Shown: positions 16,709 to 26,967, counted from the stretch's first letter. The stretch is 64,000 bases of DNA from Gaiellasilicea sp963802765 (GCA_963802765.1 CAWDJZ010000009.1:124001-188000), one strand, 5' to 3'. A program made the numbers and translations. Notes: generated by a model from the letters alone, not told the origin.

Positions 16709-18143
16709 TCATTCCACGACGAGAAAGCCGGTCTCGAGCATGCCGCGCAGGATCGCCGCCGAATCGGTGAGCGCCCCATGGCCCAGCGTGCTCGCAACGG
16801 CCTCCCGCGCCGTCACCTGACCATCGAGTGCGCGGAGGAGCTTCAGCGTCGACTCGTCGACGTCGGCGCGGAAGCCGAGGCCTTCCTCCAGCTCGAGGGC
16901 GGCACTTGTGACCGTCCAGCCCTCGCTCGGCGCCACGACCTGCTCGAAGCGGGCTGTCGGAGCGAGCGAAAGGCGGCGCCCGAGCAGCCCGTCGTCGCCG
17001 CCGGCGGCCGCGTCGACGCCGGCGAACATCCGCAGCAGTTGGCCCGAGGCGGGCTCGAGCGGTCTCGGCGTCAAGCTCGCGCCCCGGCTCCAGGTCTCCC
17101 CGTCGCGGCGGCGCAGCACGAGCGCCCCGTAGGCGACGGCTTCGATCCCGAGGTCGCTGTAGTAGTCCGTCCAGCGGTCGAGCGCCGCACCGAACTCTGC
17201 GGGCGTCTCCACGGCCTCTCTGGTCCAGGCAGCTGCGTTCGAGAGCGGGTCGTCGGTCGTCGAATGGAGGATCCAGGCGTCACACCCGGTCCCGTCGAGC
17301 CATTCGCGCGGACGCACGGCCGGATCGTCGCCCGACTGCGCCCAGCTCGCCATCAGCGTCGCGAAGCCTCCCAGCTCGAGCAACCCGGGTAGTCCGCGCA
17401 CGAGCTCCTCGCTGAGGCGGTCGCCGGCGAGCCCGCTGTCGCGGAAGGTGTAGTCGGAGTCCGGCGAGATCACGTACGGCGGGTTGCATGCGATGCAGCC
17501 GAAGCGCTCGCCCGCGACAGGCTCGAGCAGACTGCCGTGGCGGAGCTCGACGTTCTCGACGCCGTTCAGCGCGAGGTTGAAGGCGGCGAAGCCGAGCGCG
17601 CGCTCGTTCACGTCGGTCGCGACAACGTGTTCGGCGTGGCGTGAGAGCAGCAGCGCCTGGATCCCGTTCCCGGTGCCGACGTCGAGCGCGCGCTCGACCG
17701 GCTCGCGGACGGTCAGGTGGGCGAGCACCGACGACGGGCGATGGACACCCGCAACCCGGTCTTTGCCGCCGACGTCGAGCCGGTCGGAGGTGATGAACAG
17801 GTCGTCGTGCGGGACGAGGCGGGCGCGTCCGTGCAGGGAGCCGTCGCGCTCCTCGGCCAGCCCTGTCTCGAGCAGGAGCGCCGCGCCGTCTCCGAGCGTC
17901 TGCTCACACGTGGCTGTTGGACGTCGCGTCGCCGACCAGCAGGAGCGTGATCAGCGTCGAGAGGCTGTCCGGCTCGGCCGCGAGGCGACGACGGTACACC
18001 TCGACGTCCCGGTGCGAGAACATCGGCTCCGCCGTGGCGTGGAGGCGCCGGGCGATCCCCGTGCCCGTGTAGCCGGCGGTCGCGAGCAGCTCCCGTAGCC
18101 GCGCCGCGGCCTCCGTGGGTGGCGGGGAGGGCGCCTGGATCAG
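16709..18143 (-). CDS. Class I SAM methyltransferase, release-factor-methylase-like (one +1 frameshift)
   Basis: The C-terminal 339 residues are clean: SAM-binding ALDVGTGNGIQALLLSRHA, acidic loop ATDVNERALGFAAFN, and the CNPPYV motif typical of enzymes that methylate glutamine or adenine amino groups. A long C-terminal domain follows. Upstream of about 17902 the sense continues one frame back (RLRELLATAGYTGTGIARRL, then FSHRDVEVYRRRLAAEPDSL), giving ~475 residues. This N-terminal winged-helix-like part plus NPPY methylase resembles a family common in actinobacteria. The start is uncertain: CTG 18141-18143 overlaps the hcp stop, and an ATG lies further in. Substrate unknown. Confidence 0.78.
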
Positions 18144-18625
18144 ATCTTGACGTTCTGCTTCAGGTCCCAGCCTGCGTGCGTGCCCGCGTCCAGCGATCCG
18201 TCGGACTTCTGTGCGAAGTAGTCGAACGAGAGCTTGACGAAGTTGAGCGAGAAGTTGTCCGCGGGTCGGTCGTCGCCCTCCGAGCCGCCGATCGTGTAGG
18301 AGGAGATCAAGACGTCGGTCAGCTTCAGCTTGAGGTACTCCTGCTGCGCCTTGCCGGACTTCCGGACCGTGAGGATCGCCTCTTTGATGTGCTTCCCTTG
18401 CGCGCAGTGCAGGAAGAGCTGCGGCGACGCCTTGCTCGTGCGGGCCGTGAACGAGAAGTCGCTCATCTGCACCTTGCCCGCGCCGCCCCCGCCGCCCGCG
18501 GCGTGGCTACCGGTCTGGGACTCGCCGAAGCTGAACGCGAGCAGGTCGATCTCGCCCTTGTGCTTCGAGTCCGAGCTCTCGCCGATGATCCCGGCGAGCT
18601 TGAGGAAGTAGTCGTTCGCGGCCAT
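18140..18625 (-). CDS. hcp: Hcp-family (type VI secretion tube-like) protein
   Basis: 161 residues. It matches Hcp1-family proteins: MAANDYFLKLAGIIGESSDS, then KHKGEIDLLAFSFGESQ, VQMSDFSFTARTSKASPQLF, KEAILTVRKSGKAQQEYLKL, TDVLISSYTIGGS and LNFVKLSFDYFAQK. Hcp forms hexameric rings that stack into the T6SS inner tube. No other T6SS part (sheath, baseplate, ClpV, VgrG) is in the window, and classical T6SS is not expected in actinomycetes, so this is an orphan Hcp-like protein of unknown role. A Gly-rich loop (AAGGGGGAGK) is inserted at about residue 45. No signal peptide. Confidence 0.85.
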   Translation of the reverse strand: MAANDYFLKLAGIIGESSDSKHKGEIDLLAFSFGESQTGSHAAGGGGGAGKVQMSDFSFTARTSKASPQLFLHCAQGKHIKEAILTVRKSGKAQQEYLKLKLTDVLISSYTIGGSEGDDRPADNFSLNFVKLSFDYFAQKSDGSLDAGTHAGWDLKQNVKI

Positions 18626-18809
18626 GTCCCTGTTCGGGAGGTCTAATACGAACGGCGACTGAAGTCAAGCACCTGTGGCGCGGCGTCGGCGGTCCGGGCG
18701 CGTTGCCGCGGCGTGGAACTCCGTCGGCGACAACGGTCATGCTTGCCGCGGCGACACATCAATCGTGGATCTGATGAGGGCGTCGTCATGGACAACGGCG
18801 CCTCCGCTC
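18626..18809. other. Non-coding gap between hcp and the giant secreted protein gene
   Basis: 184 bases, not convincingly coding. It must hold the hcp promoter on the minus strand; TATTAG (plus-strand CTAATA, 18643-18648) about 17 bases before the hcp ATG is a candidate -10 box. No terminator-grade hairpin was recognised for the giant gene that ends at 18810. Confidence 0.4.
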
Positions 18810-21800
18810 TCACCCGCTGACTGCGGTGTTCATGTCGGTTTGGAGTTGTGGTTGTGTGCGGGCGGTGTTGTAGACGCGGACTTCGTCGATGCGGCCGGCG
18901 AAGTATTGGCCGTAGATGCTGTCGCCGCCGATTTGGAGCGGGTTGGCGGAGCCGGCGAGTGCGCCGGTTTGTGCTCTGCTCGCGACCAGGGTGCCGTTGA
19001 CGTAGAGGCGGAGTGTGGTTCCGTCGTAGGTGGCGGCGAGGTGCGTCCAGCTGTTGAGTGGGATGGCGGCGGGGGCGAATGTTTCTCTGTACTTTCCGGC
19101 GAAGGTGCCGCCGACGACGGGGCGGGAGCGGTTGGAGCCCGCCGTCAGGAAGTAGTTGTCGTCGCCCTTGTAGATCACGTCGCGCCATTGGCCGAGGGTG
19201 GCGGTTGGGAAGACCCAGGCTTCGAGGGTCATTGCCGAGCTGAGGCGGAGGGAGGGGGCGTCGGCGATGGTGACGTGGGCGTTGCTGCCGTTGAAGCTGA
19301 GTGCGTTGCCGAAGCGGCCCTGGTTTGTCCAGGCGGCGGTGCCGATCTGGCCGTTGTTGCCCGAGCCGGAGGCGTCGGCGGCACTGGCTCCCGACCCTTC
19401 CTCGAACCCAAACGCCGCAACCAAGCTTGCGGGGATCCCCGTGGTGATGGTGGTGCTGGTGTTGGAGTAGGGGCCGAGGTTGGTGGCGGCGTCGACGGCG
19501 CGGACGCGGTAGCTGTAGCTGGTTGCGGCGGCGAGCCCGGTGTCGGTGTAGCTGGTGCCGGGCGGGGTGGCGATCTGGACGAAGTTGTTGCAGCCGGCGT
19601 TGGTGCAGCGCTCGAGCCGGTAGCCGGTCACACCGGTGTTGTCGGTGGCGGCGGTCCAGGTGAGGCCGACCTCGCTGGCGCTGCTGGCGGCCGCGACCAG
19701 GTTGGTCGGCGCCGTGGGTGGCGTGGTGTCGACGGGGGCGGTGGTGATGGTGGTGCTGGTGTTGGAGTAGGGGCCGAGGTTGGTGGCGGCGTCGACGGCG
19801 CGGACGCGGTAGCTGTAGCTGGTTGCGGCGGCGAGCCCGGTGTCGGTGTAGCTGGTGCCGGGCGGGGTGGCGATCTGGACGAAGTTGTTGCAGCCGGCGT
19901 TGGTGCAGCGCTCGAGCCGGTAGCCGGTCACACCGGTGTTGTCGGTGGCGGCGGTCCAGGTGAGGCCGACCTCGCTGGCGCTGCTGGCGGCCGCGACCAG
20001 GTTGGTCGGCGCCGTGGGTGGCGTGGTGTCGACGGGGGCGGTGGTGATGGTGGTGCTGGTGTTGGAGTAGGGGCCGAGGTTGGTGGCGGCGTCGACGGCG
20101 CGGACGCGGTAGCTGTAGCTGGTTGCGGCGGCGAGCCCGGTGTCGGTGTAGCTGGTGCCGGGCGGGGTGGCGATCTGGACGAAGTTGTTGCAGCCGGCGT
20201 TGGTGCAGCGCTCGAGCCGGTAGCCGGTCACACCGGTGTTGTCGGTGGCGGCGGTCCAGGTGAGGCCGACCTCGCTGGCGCTGCTGGCGGCCGCGACCAG
20301 GTTGGTCGGCGCCGTGGGTGGCGTGGTGTCGACGGGGGCGGTGGTGATGGTGGTGCTGGTGTTGGAGTAGGGGCCGAGGTTGGTGGCGGCGTCGACGGCG
20401 CGGACGCGGTAGCTGTAGCTGGTTGCGGCGGCGAGCCCGGTGTCGGTGTAGCTGGTGCCGGGCGGGGTGGCGATCTGGACGAAGTTGTTGCAGCCGGCGT
20501 TGGTGCAGCGCTCGAGCCGGTAGCCGGTCACACCGGTGTTGTCGGTGGCGGCGGTCCAGGTGAGGCCGACCTCGCTGGCGCTGCTGGCGGCCGCGACCAG
20601 GTTGGTCGGCGCCGTGGGTGGCGTGGTGTCGACGGGGGCGGTGGTGATGGTGGTGCTGGTGTTGGAGTAGGGGCCGAGGTTGGTGGCGGCGTCGACGGCG
20701 CGGACGCGGTAGCTGTAGCTGGTTGCGGCGGCGAGCCCGGTGTCGGTGTAGCTGGTGCCGGGCGGGGTGGCGATCTGGACGAAGTTGTTGCAGCCGGCGT
20801 TGGTGCAGCGCTCGAGCCGGTAGCCGGTCACACCGGTGTTGTCGGTGGCGGCGGTCCAGGTGAGGCCGACCTCGCTGGCGCTGCTGGCGGCCGCGACCAG
20901 GTTGGTCGGCGCCGTGGGTGGCGTGGTGTCGACGGGGGCGGTGGTGATGGTGGTGCTGGTGTTGGAGTAGGGGCCGAGGTTGGTGGCGGCGTCGACGGCG
21001 CGGACGCGGTAGCTGTAGCTGGTTGCGGCGGCGAGCCCGGTGTCGGTGTAGCTGGTGCCGGGCGGGGTGGCGATCTGGACGAAGTTGTTGCAGCCGGCGT
21101 TGGTGCAGCGCTCGAGCCGGTAGCCGGTCACACCGGTGTTGTCGGTGGCGGCGGTCCAGGTGAGGCCGACCTCGCTGGCGCTGCTGGCGGCCGCGACCAG
21201 GTTGGTCGGCGCCGTGGGTGGCGTGGTGTCGACGGGGGCGGTGGTGATGGTGGTGCTGGTGTTGGAGTAGGGGCCGAGGTTGGTGGCGGCGTCGACGGCG
21301 CGGACGCGGTAGCTGTAGCTGGTTGCGGCGGCGAGCCCGGTGTCGGTGTAGCTGGTGCCGGGCGGGGTGGCGATCTGGACGAAGTTGTTGCAGCCGGCGT
21401 TGGTGCAGCGCTCGAGCCGGTAGCCGGTCACACCGGTGTTGTCGGTGGCGGCGGTCCAGGTGAGGCCGACCTCGCTGGCGCTGCTGGCGGCCGCGACCAG
21501 GTTGGTCGGCGCCGACGGCGGTATCTGATCAACCGCGCCGCCGCTGATCGCGGTGTTCATGTCGGTTTGGATTTGTGGTTGGGTGCGGGCGGTGTTGTAG
21601 ACGCGGACTTCGTCGATGCGGCCGGCGAAGTATTGGCCGTAGATGCTGTCGCCGCCGATTTGGAGCGGGTTGGTGGAGGTGGCGAGTGCGCCGGTTAGCG
21701 GTCTGGTCGTGACCAGGGTGCCGTTGACGTAGAGGAGGAGTGTGGTTCCGTCGTAGCTGGCGGCGAGGTGCGTCCAGCTGTTGAGTGGGATGGTGGACGG

Positions 21801-24420
21801 GGCGAATGATTCCGTGTAGTTGCCGGCGAAGATGCCGCCGACGGCGGGGCGGGAGTTGTAGGAGCCCGCCATCAAGTAGTAGTTGTCGTCGCCCTTGTAG
21901 ATCACGTCGCGCCATTGGCCGAGGGTGGCGGTGGGGAAGACCCAGGCTTCGAGGGTCATTGCCGAGCTGAGGCGGAGGGAGGGGGCGTCGGCGATGGTGA
22001 CGCGGGCGGTGCTGCCGTTGAAGCTGAGCGCGTTGCCGAAGCGGCCCTGGTTTGTCCAGGCGGCGGTGCCGATCTGGCCGTTGTTGCCCGAGCCGGAGGC
22101 ATCGGCGGCACTGGCTCCCGACCCTTCCTCGAACCCGAACGCCGCAACCAAGCCTGACGGAGGAGGCGACCCAGGCACAAACGTGGCCGTGTAGGTCGTC
22201 GGCGTGGCCGGGGCGACGATCGTGTGCGTCTGCGCCCCTCCGTCCGACCACGACGAAAAGACGTACGAGTTCGATCCGACCGTCTGCGGCCCGGGCGCGC
22301 TGATCGAGTTCGCCGAGCCGATGATCACGGGGCGGGTGAACGGCGCCGTCCCGGCGGCGCTTCCGACGATGAGATCAAGCGCCGTCGGCGTCGTCGCGAA
22401 CGTGAGGTCGACCGTCTGCGGCTGGAGCAGGATGCTCTCGGTGTCGGTCAGGCCGCCCGCGTCCGTGACGGTGAGCCGCAGCTCGAGGTGCGACGGGTAC
22501 TCGTGGTCCGGGGCGGTGAAGGAACCGCTCGCGACGCCGACGAAGTTCTGCAGGGGATGCGTGTGGCAGTTGGACGGGCAGTGGTGGAGGATCAGGGACC
22601 AGCTGAGCGCGGACGCGGGCAGCGTCCCCTGCTGGGGGTCTGTCGCCGAGCCGGAGAACGAGACCGTGTCGCCGACGCGCCAGGTCGTTCCGGCTGTCGG
22701 CGTGACGATCGACGCCGACGGGGCCGAGTTGCCCGCGCTGATCTGGACCGTGTCCGTGTCGGAGGCGCCCTGGGGATCGGTGACCCGGAGCTGCGCGTTG
22801 TAGATCCCTGCTTGCGTGTAGGTGAACGACGCCGTCGGTGAGGTCGAGTCGTCGAACGCGCCGTCCGCGTCGAGATCCCAGGCGTACGTGAGCGTGCCGC
22901 CGTCGGGGTCGGAGGAGCCGGTGCCGCTGAACGACACGGTGAGCGGCGTGAGGCCGGAGGGCGGGTTCGCGGTCGCGACCGCCACCGGCGGCGAGTTCGC
23001 GCTCTCGTAGCTGATCCGGCGGATCGTGCCGAAGGTGAGGTCGACGTAGAAGAGGTCGCCGCCGGGGCCGATCTGAAGGTCGACCGGGTCCTCCGCTCCC
23101 GCCACGAACGTCTGGATCGTGGCCGGGTTCGGCAACCCGTCCGTGCCCGCGCGCATCACCCAGATGCAGTTGCGCGAATAGTCCGCGAAGAAGAGCGCTC
23201 CGGCGTAGCCTGGGTAGTCGCCGCCCTCGTAGAAGGCGACGCCCGTGGCGGATGAGCCGCCGGTCGGGCAGGTCTCGCCGGGAACGACCTTGGCGGCGTG
23301 ATTCCAGGCGTAATACGGCTGCGTGATCGCGCTCGGGCCCTCCGCGTAGAGGTTCTCGCAGAGGTTCAGGTTGGCGGCGTCGTAGCCATCCTGGCGCCCG
23401 CCGCCCTCGTAGCAGGGCCAGCCGAAGTTCTCGACGGTTGCGTCGGCAGGGTTGACGATCCGGTTGATCTCTTCCCAGTTGTTCCAGCCGACGTCGCCCA
23501 GCCAGATCTCACTCGTCCCCGGCCTCGTCGTGATCCGGAACGGGTTGCGCAGGCCGTACGCCACGATTCGACGCAGGTTCGGGTCCGAGCTGAACGCATA
23601 CGGGTTGTCGGGCAGGCCGGCGCCGGTCGCCGGATCGACCCGCAGGATCGTGCCGTTGAGGCCCGTGGGGTCTCCGCTCGTCCGTACGTCCTGGCTGCGC
23701 AGTGCGCCGCCCTGTGCAGTCGGGGGACTGAGAGCCGCTCCGACGCCGCCGGGCGGGTCGCCACACGGGTTGAGCGGGCTGCCGTCCTGGCCCCAGTCGG
23801 CGAAGTTGAAGCTCGCGCCGTCACCGCCGCTGACGTACAACGCCCCGTCGGGGCCGAAGGCGAGGCTGCCGGTCGAGTGGCTGGGATACTGCTGGCACCA
23901 GTCCTCGATCAGCACCTGCTCCGGCCCCGTCATCACGTTGCCGGCCGCCCGGAGGCGGGAGAGGCGGCTGCTGACGACACAGCCGTCCGCCGTCGCACCG
24001 GGCGGCGTGGGGCACCCGTCGGAGATGATTCCCGGCGTACCCCAGCGCGGGGCGACGCCGCCGATCGCGGCGTCGTACGTATAGAGCACATAGACGTACG
24101 GGTTCGTCGGGAAGTTGGGGTCGAGCTCGATCCCGAGCAGACCGCGATCCCAGAAGCTGTGGACGTTGACATTCAGGTCCGCGAAGACCGTCGGCGACGT
24201 GTCGGAGAGGCTGTCGAAGACCTTGATCCGTCCGCTCAGCTCCGCCACGAAGACCCGCCCGTCCGGTGAGAACCGCACCGCGGTCGCGTTTGACGCGAGC
24301 CCACCGCCGATCGCGACGGTCTCCTGGAAGCCGGGCGGCAGCGCCGCAGCTCCCGCGCGCCGGAGCGGCGAGCGCGAGCGCCACGAAAAAGGCTCGCACG
24401 AGCCTGCGCCGCAAAGCCAT
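18810..24420 (-). CDS. Giant secreted multidomain protein: PQQ-type sugar dehydrogenase propeller, PKD, LamG, seven FN3, LamG
   Basis: About 1,870 residues. The signal peptide (ALRRRLVRAFFVALALAAPA) starts at ATG 24418-24420; one extra base near 24362 separates it from the mature frame (PPGFQETVAIGGG). Order: soluble-glucose-dehydrogenase/HHIP-like beta-propeller (~430 residues; VRFSPDGRVFVAELSGRI, LRVDPATGAGLPDNPY, AYGLRNPFRI); PKD domain (VSFSGTGSSDPDGGTLTYAW); an Ig-like stretch; LamG (GLVAAFGFEEGSGASAADAS); seven 100-residue FN3 repeats; a second, near-identical LamG. There is no LPXTG or C-terminal anchor. Probably an extracellular carbohydrate-binding or oxidising protein. The cofactor and substrate are not shown by sequence alone. 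Confidence 0.85.
18822..19432 (-). repeat. LamG module 2, near-identical copy of module 1
   Basis: It encodes the C-terminal LamG domain and is close to identical in DNA to 21545-22158. It begins with the AAFGFEEGSGASAADASGSG block and ends with RIDEVRVYNTARTQPQ. The few differences lie mainly in the middle (for example YFLTAGSNRSRPVV against YYLMAGSYNSRPAV). Confidence 0.85.
19441..21513 (-). repeat. Array of seven identical 300-bp fibronectin type III repeats
   Basis: Period exactly 300 bp (starts at 19441, 19741, 20041, 20341, 20641, 20941, 21241). I see no base differences between copies; the seventh diverges only after about 21513. Each unit encodes one FN3 domain (APTNLVAAASSASEVGLTW, VTGYRLERCTNAGCNNFVQI, AATSYSYRVRAVDAATNLGP) with a Cys pair. 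The array is in frame throughout. Such identity implies recent amplification or ongoing recombination, and the true copy number could be larger if the assembly collapsed it. Confidence 0.97.
21545..22158 (-). repeat. LamG module 1, near-identical copy of module 2
   Basis: It encodes the LamG domain before the FN3 array. With its near-identical partner at 18822-19432 it brackets the array, so unequal recombination between the two would delete all seven FN3 units. Confidence 0.85.
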
Positions 24421-24489
24421 GCGCAAAGGTCTACTCCTCAAACGTCCGCCGCACAACTAGCCACAAGGGCAGACCGATACGATCGGCCG

Positions 24490-25776
24490 GTGCAGCGCTA
24501 CGAGCTCTCGCAGCTCCCGACCGGGGAGCGCGTCATCTCCGAGCACGTCCCGAGCGTCCGCTCCGTGTCGCTCGGCTTCTGGATCGGGACCGGCTCGCGC
24601 GACGAGACGGACGCTCGTGCGGGCGTGTCGCACTTCATCGAGCACCTGCTCTTCAAGGGCACGGGCGCGCACACCGCGCAGGAGATCGCCGAGATCTTCG
24701 ACGGGCTCGGCGGCGAGCTGAACGCGGCGACGTCGCGCGAGACGACGCTGCTGTACGCCCGCGTGCCCGACGACCGGCTGGAAGCGGCGCTCGACGTGGT
24801 CGTCGGGATGATCTACGACCCGGTCTTCGCGGACGTGGACGCCGAGCGCGAGGTCGTGCTCGAGGAGATCGCGATGGTCGACGACAACCCGCAGGACCTC
24901 GTCCACGACGTCGTCGCCGAGGCCGTCTTCGGCGGCCACCCGCTGGGCCGGCCGGTGATCGGCCGGGCCGAGGTGATCTCGACCGTGTCGCGGCGTGCGC
25001 TCGCCGCTTACCACCGCGCCGCTTATGCGCACGACAACCTCGTCGTCGCCGTAGCCGGGAACGTGCCCCACGAGCGCGTGCTCGAGCTGCTCGCCGCCCG
25101 GATTCCGGCCACGGACACGCCCGCACGGCGCGTGCGCAAGCCGTTCGGGCGCAGCCGCGCGCCCGGATACCGCTTCCTGCGCCGGCCGACCGAGCAGTAC
25201 CACGTCTGCCTCGGCGCGACGGGAATCTCGCGCCGAGACGAGAGGCGCTTCGCCGCCTCGCTGCTCGACTCGATCCTCGGCGGCTCCGCCTCCTCGCGGC
25301 TCTTCCAGGAGATCCGCGAGAAGCGGGGGATGGCCTACGCGGTCTACAGCTTCGCCTCGCAGTACTCCGACTCCGGTCAGGTCGGGCTCTACGTCGGCAC
25401 GCGCGAGGAGAACCTCGTCCCGTGCCTCGAGATCGTCGCGCGCGAGCTGTCGGACGTGTCCGCCGGGAACGTCAGGCCCGGCGAGCTCGAGCGGGCGAAG
25501 GAGAACCTGAAGGGACGGATGCTCCTCTCGATGGAGTCGACCTCGAACCGGATGAGCCGGCTCGGCAAGTCGCTCGTCACCGGCACCGAGCTGCTCTCGC
25601 TCGAGGAGCTCGTCGAGCGGATCGACGCCGTCACCGGCGAGGACGTGGCGCTCGTCGCGGGCGACCTGCTCGGGCTCGACCGGCTCTCGGCGGCAGGGAT
25701 CGGCCCGAACGAGGCCCGGTTTCGCGCGGCCGTGGAGCAGGTCAACCCGGCGCTCGCCGGACGACAGGCCGCGTGA
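24490..25776 (+). CDS. M16-family zinc metallopeptidase (processing-peptidase-like)
   Basis: 428 residues from GTG 24490. The inverted zinc motif HFIEH (HxxEH) sits at about residue 50, followed by GGELNAATSRETTLLYARV and the distal Glu region DAEREVVLEEIAM. The C-terminal half has the second M16 fold (SILGGSASSRLFQEIREKRG, MAYAVYSF). Bacterial relatives (Bacillus YmxG/MlpA type) sit beside dap genes and rnj, as here. Probably cytosolic; substrate unknown. A TACGAT box six bases before the start suggests a leaderless transcript. Its stop overlaps dapB (GTGA). Confidence 0.92.
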   Translation: MQRYELSQLPTGERVISEHVPSVRSVSLGFWIGTGSRDETDARAGVSHFIEHLLFKGTGAHTAQEIAEIFDGLGGELNAATSRETTLLYARVPDDRLEAALDVVVGMIYDPVFADVDAEREVVLEEIAMVDDNPQDLVHDVVAEAVFGGHPLGRPVIGRAEVISTVSRRALAAYHRAAYAHDNLVVAVAGNVPHERVLELLAARIPATDTPARRVRKPFGRSRAPGYRFLRRPTEQYHVCLGATGISRRDERRFAASLLDSILGGSASSRLFQEIREKRGMAYAVYSFASQYSDSGQVGLYVGTREENLVPCLEIVARELSDVSAGNVRPGELERAKENLKGRMLLSMESTSNRMSRLGKSLVTGTELLSLEELVERIDAVTGEDVALVAGDLLGLDRLSAAGIGPNEARFRAAVEQVNPALAGRQAA

Positions 25777-26390
25777 AGGTCTTCCTCCTGGGCCGTCGGG
25801 GCCGGGTCGGCTCGGTGCTCGGGCCGGCGCTCGAGGAGGCGGGGCACGAGCTCGTCGAGTCGACGCACGGGGCGGAGGCGGCCGTCGACTTCACCCGCCC
25901 GGAGGCGGTGGAGGAAAACGTCCGCGTCTGCCTCGAGGACGGGGTGCCCGTCGTCGTCGGCACGACCGGGTTCGACCAGGAGCGGGTAGCCGCCCTGGCA
26001 CGCGTACACGAGCTGCCCGTCTTCTACGCTCCCAACTTCGCGCTCGGCGCAGTCCTGATGCTCCGCTTCGCCGCCGAAGCGGCGAAGGTGATGCCGCACG
26101 CCGAGATCGTCGAGCTCCACCACGAGGCGAAGCTCGACGCCCCCTCGGGCACGGCGAAGGCGACCGCAGCCCTCCTGCCGCCGGGGACGCCGATCCACTC
26201 CGTCCGCCTGCCCGGCCTCGTGGCACACCAGGAGGTGATCTTCGGCGGACCGGGGCAGACGCTCACGATCCGACACGACACGACCTCACGTGAGGCGTTC
26301 GTTCCCGGCGTGCTCCTGGCGCTCGAGAAGCTGCGCGAGCTGCCGCCCGGCCTCACGGTCGGCCTCGACGCTCTCCTCGATGGGCCGTGA
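25773..26390 (+). CDS. dapB: 4-hydroxy-tetrahydrodipicolinate reductase
   Basis: 205 residues, compact compared with ~245-270. Nucleotide-binding VFLLGRRGRVGSVLGPALEE, then DFTRPEAVEENVRVCLEDGV, VVGTTGFDQ, the catalytic region VELHHEAKLDAPSGTAKATA (His-His and Lys) and the C-terminal IRHDTTSREAFVPGVLLAL. It reduces the DapA product with NAD(P)H in lysine/diaminopimelate synthesis. It overlaps the M16 gene and the next gene by four bases each (GTGA); dapA follows two genes later. Confidence 0.94.
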   Translation: MKVFLLGRRGRVGSVLGPALEEAGHELVESTHGAEAAVDFTRPEAVEENVRVCLEDGVPVVVGTTGFDQERVAALARVHELPVFYAPNFALGAVLMLRFAAEAAKVMPHAEIVELHHEAKLDAPSGTAKATAALLPPGTPIHSVRLPGLVAHQEVIFGGPGQTLTIRHDTTSREAFVPGVLLALEKLRELPPGLTVGLDALLDGP

Positions 26391-26965
26391 GAGACCCCGA
26401 GGACATGATGGAGGCTGTCACCCGCTCGATGAAGGAGCGGACCGGGCGCACCCTCGAGGAGTGGGTGCGCCTGGTCGAGGAGGACGGGCCGGATCCGCTG
26501 CAGCAGAAGGACGTCCGCCGCTGGCTCAAGGACGTGCACGGGGTCCCGCAGAACTCACAGTGGGCGATCGCTGACGCTGCGGCCAGGGGTGCCGGCTGGG
26601 AGCGGCCCAGCGTCGACGAGTACGCGGACGCCCTCTACGCGGGTACGAAGGCCCCGCTCCGCCCGCTGCACGACGCCGTGGTCGAGCTCGCGACAGGGCT
26701 CGGGAGCGACACGGCCGTGGAGGGACGGGCGACCTACGCTCCGATCGTCCGCAGGACGCAGTTCGCCGCCGTCGCACCGGGGCCGCGTGGGACGTTGCGT
26801 GTCGGCCTGCGCTACCGCGGTGAGGTGCCCGACGATCCCCGGCTCGAGCCGGCGAAGGGGTTCGCCCAGGCAACGCACTGGCTCCACCTCGACGCCGACG
26901 CGGACGAGGCCGAGGTGCGCTCGCTCGAGCCGCTCCTGCGCGAGGCGTACGAGCAGAACGGCTGA
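26387..26965 (+). CDS. DUF4287 / DUF5655 domain protein
   Basis: 192 residues. The N-terminus (EDMMEAVTRSMKERTGRTLE, EWVRLVEEDG, then NSQWAIADAA) has the DUF4287 pattern. The second half (YAGTKAPLRPLHDAVVELAT, YAPIVRRTQFAAVAPGPRG, RLEPAKGFAQATHWLHLD) has that of DUF5655, a predicted transport-protein-like fold of unknown function. Combined DUF4287-DUF5655 proteins are common in actinobacteria. No catalytic residues can be named. It is coupled to dapB by GTGA and followed after two bases by the macrodomain gene. Confidence 0.82.
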   Translation: MRDPEDMMEAVTRSMKERTGRTLEEWVRLVEEDGPDPLQQKDVRRWLKDVHGVPQNSQWAIADAAARGAGWERPSVDEYADALYAGTKAPLRPLHDAVVELATGLGSDTAVEGRATYAPIVRRTQFAAVAPGPRGTLRVGLRYRGEVPDDPRLEPAKGFAQATHWLHLDADADEAEVRSLEPLLREAYEQNG

Positions 26966-26967
26966 AC

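Noticed and set aside
19441..21513. Regular 300-bp repeats as a possible CRISPR or satellite array
   Set aside because: There are no spacers, the period is a multiple of three and each unit encodes a full FN3 domain.
18675..21698. A plus-strand open frame of about 1,000 codons, Gly/Ala/Val-rich and repetitive, across the FN3 array
   Set aside because: It is the mirror of seven identical repeats read on the other strand. The minus frame has recognisable FN3 and LamG domains and a signal peptide; the plus frame has none.
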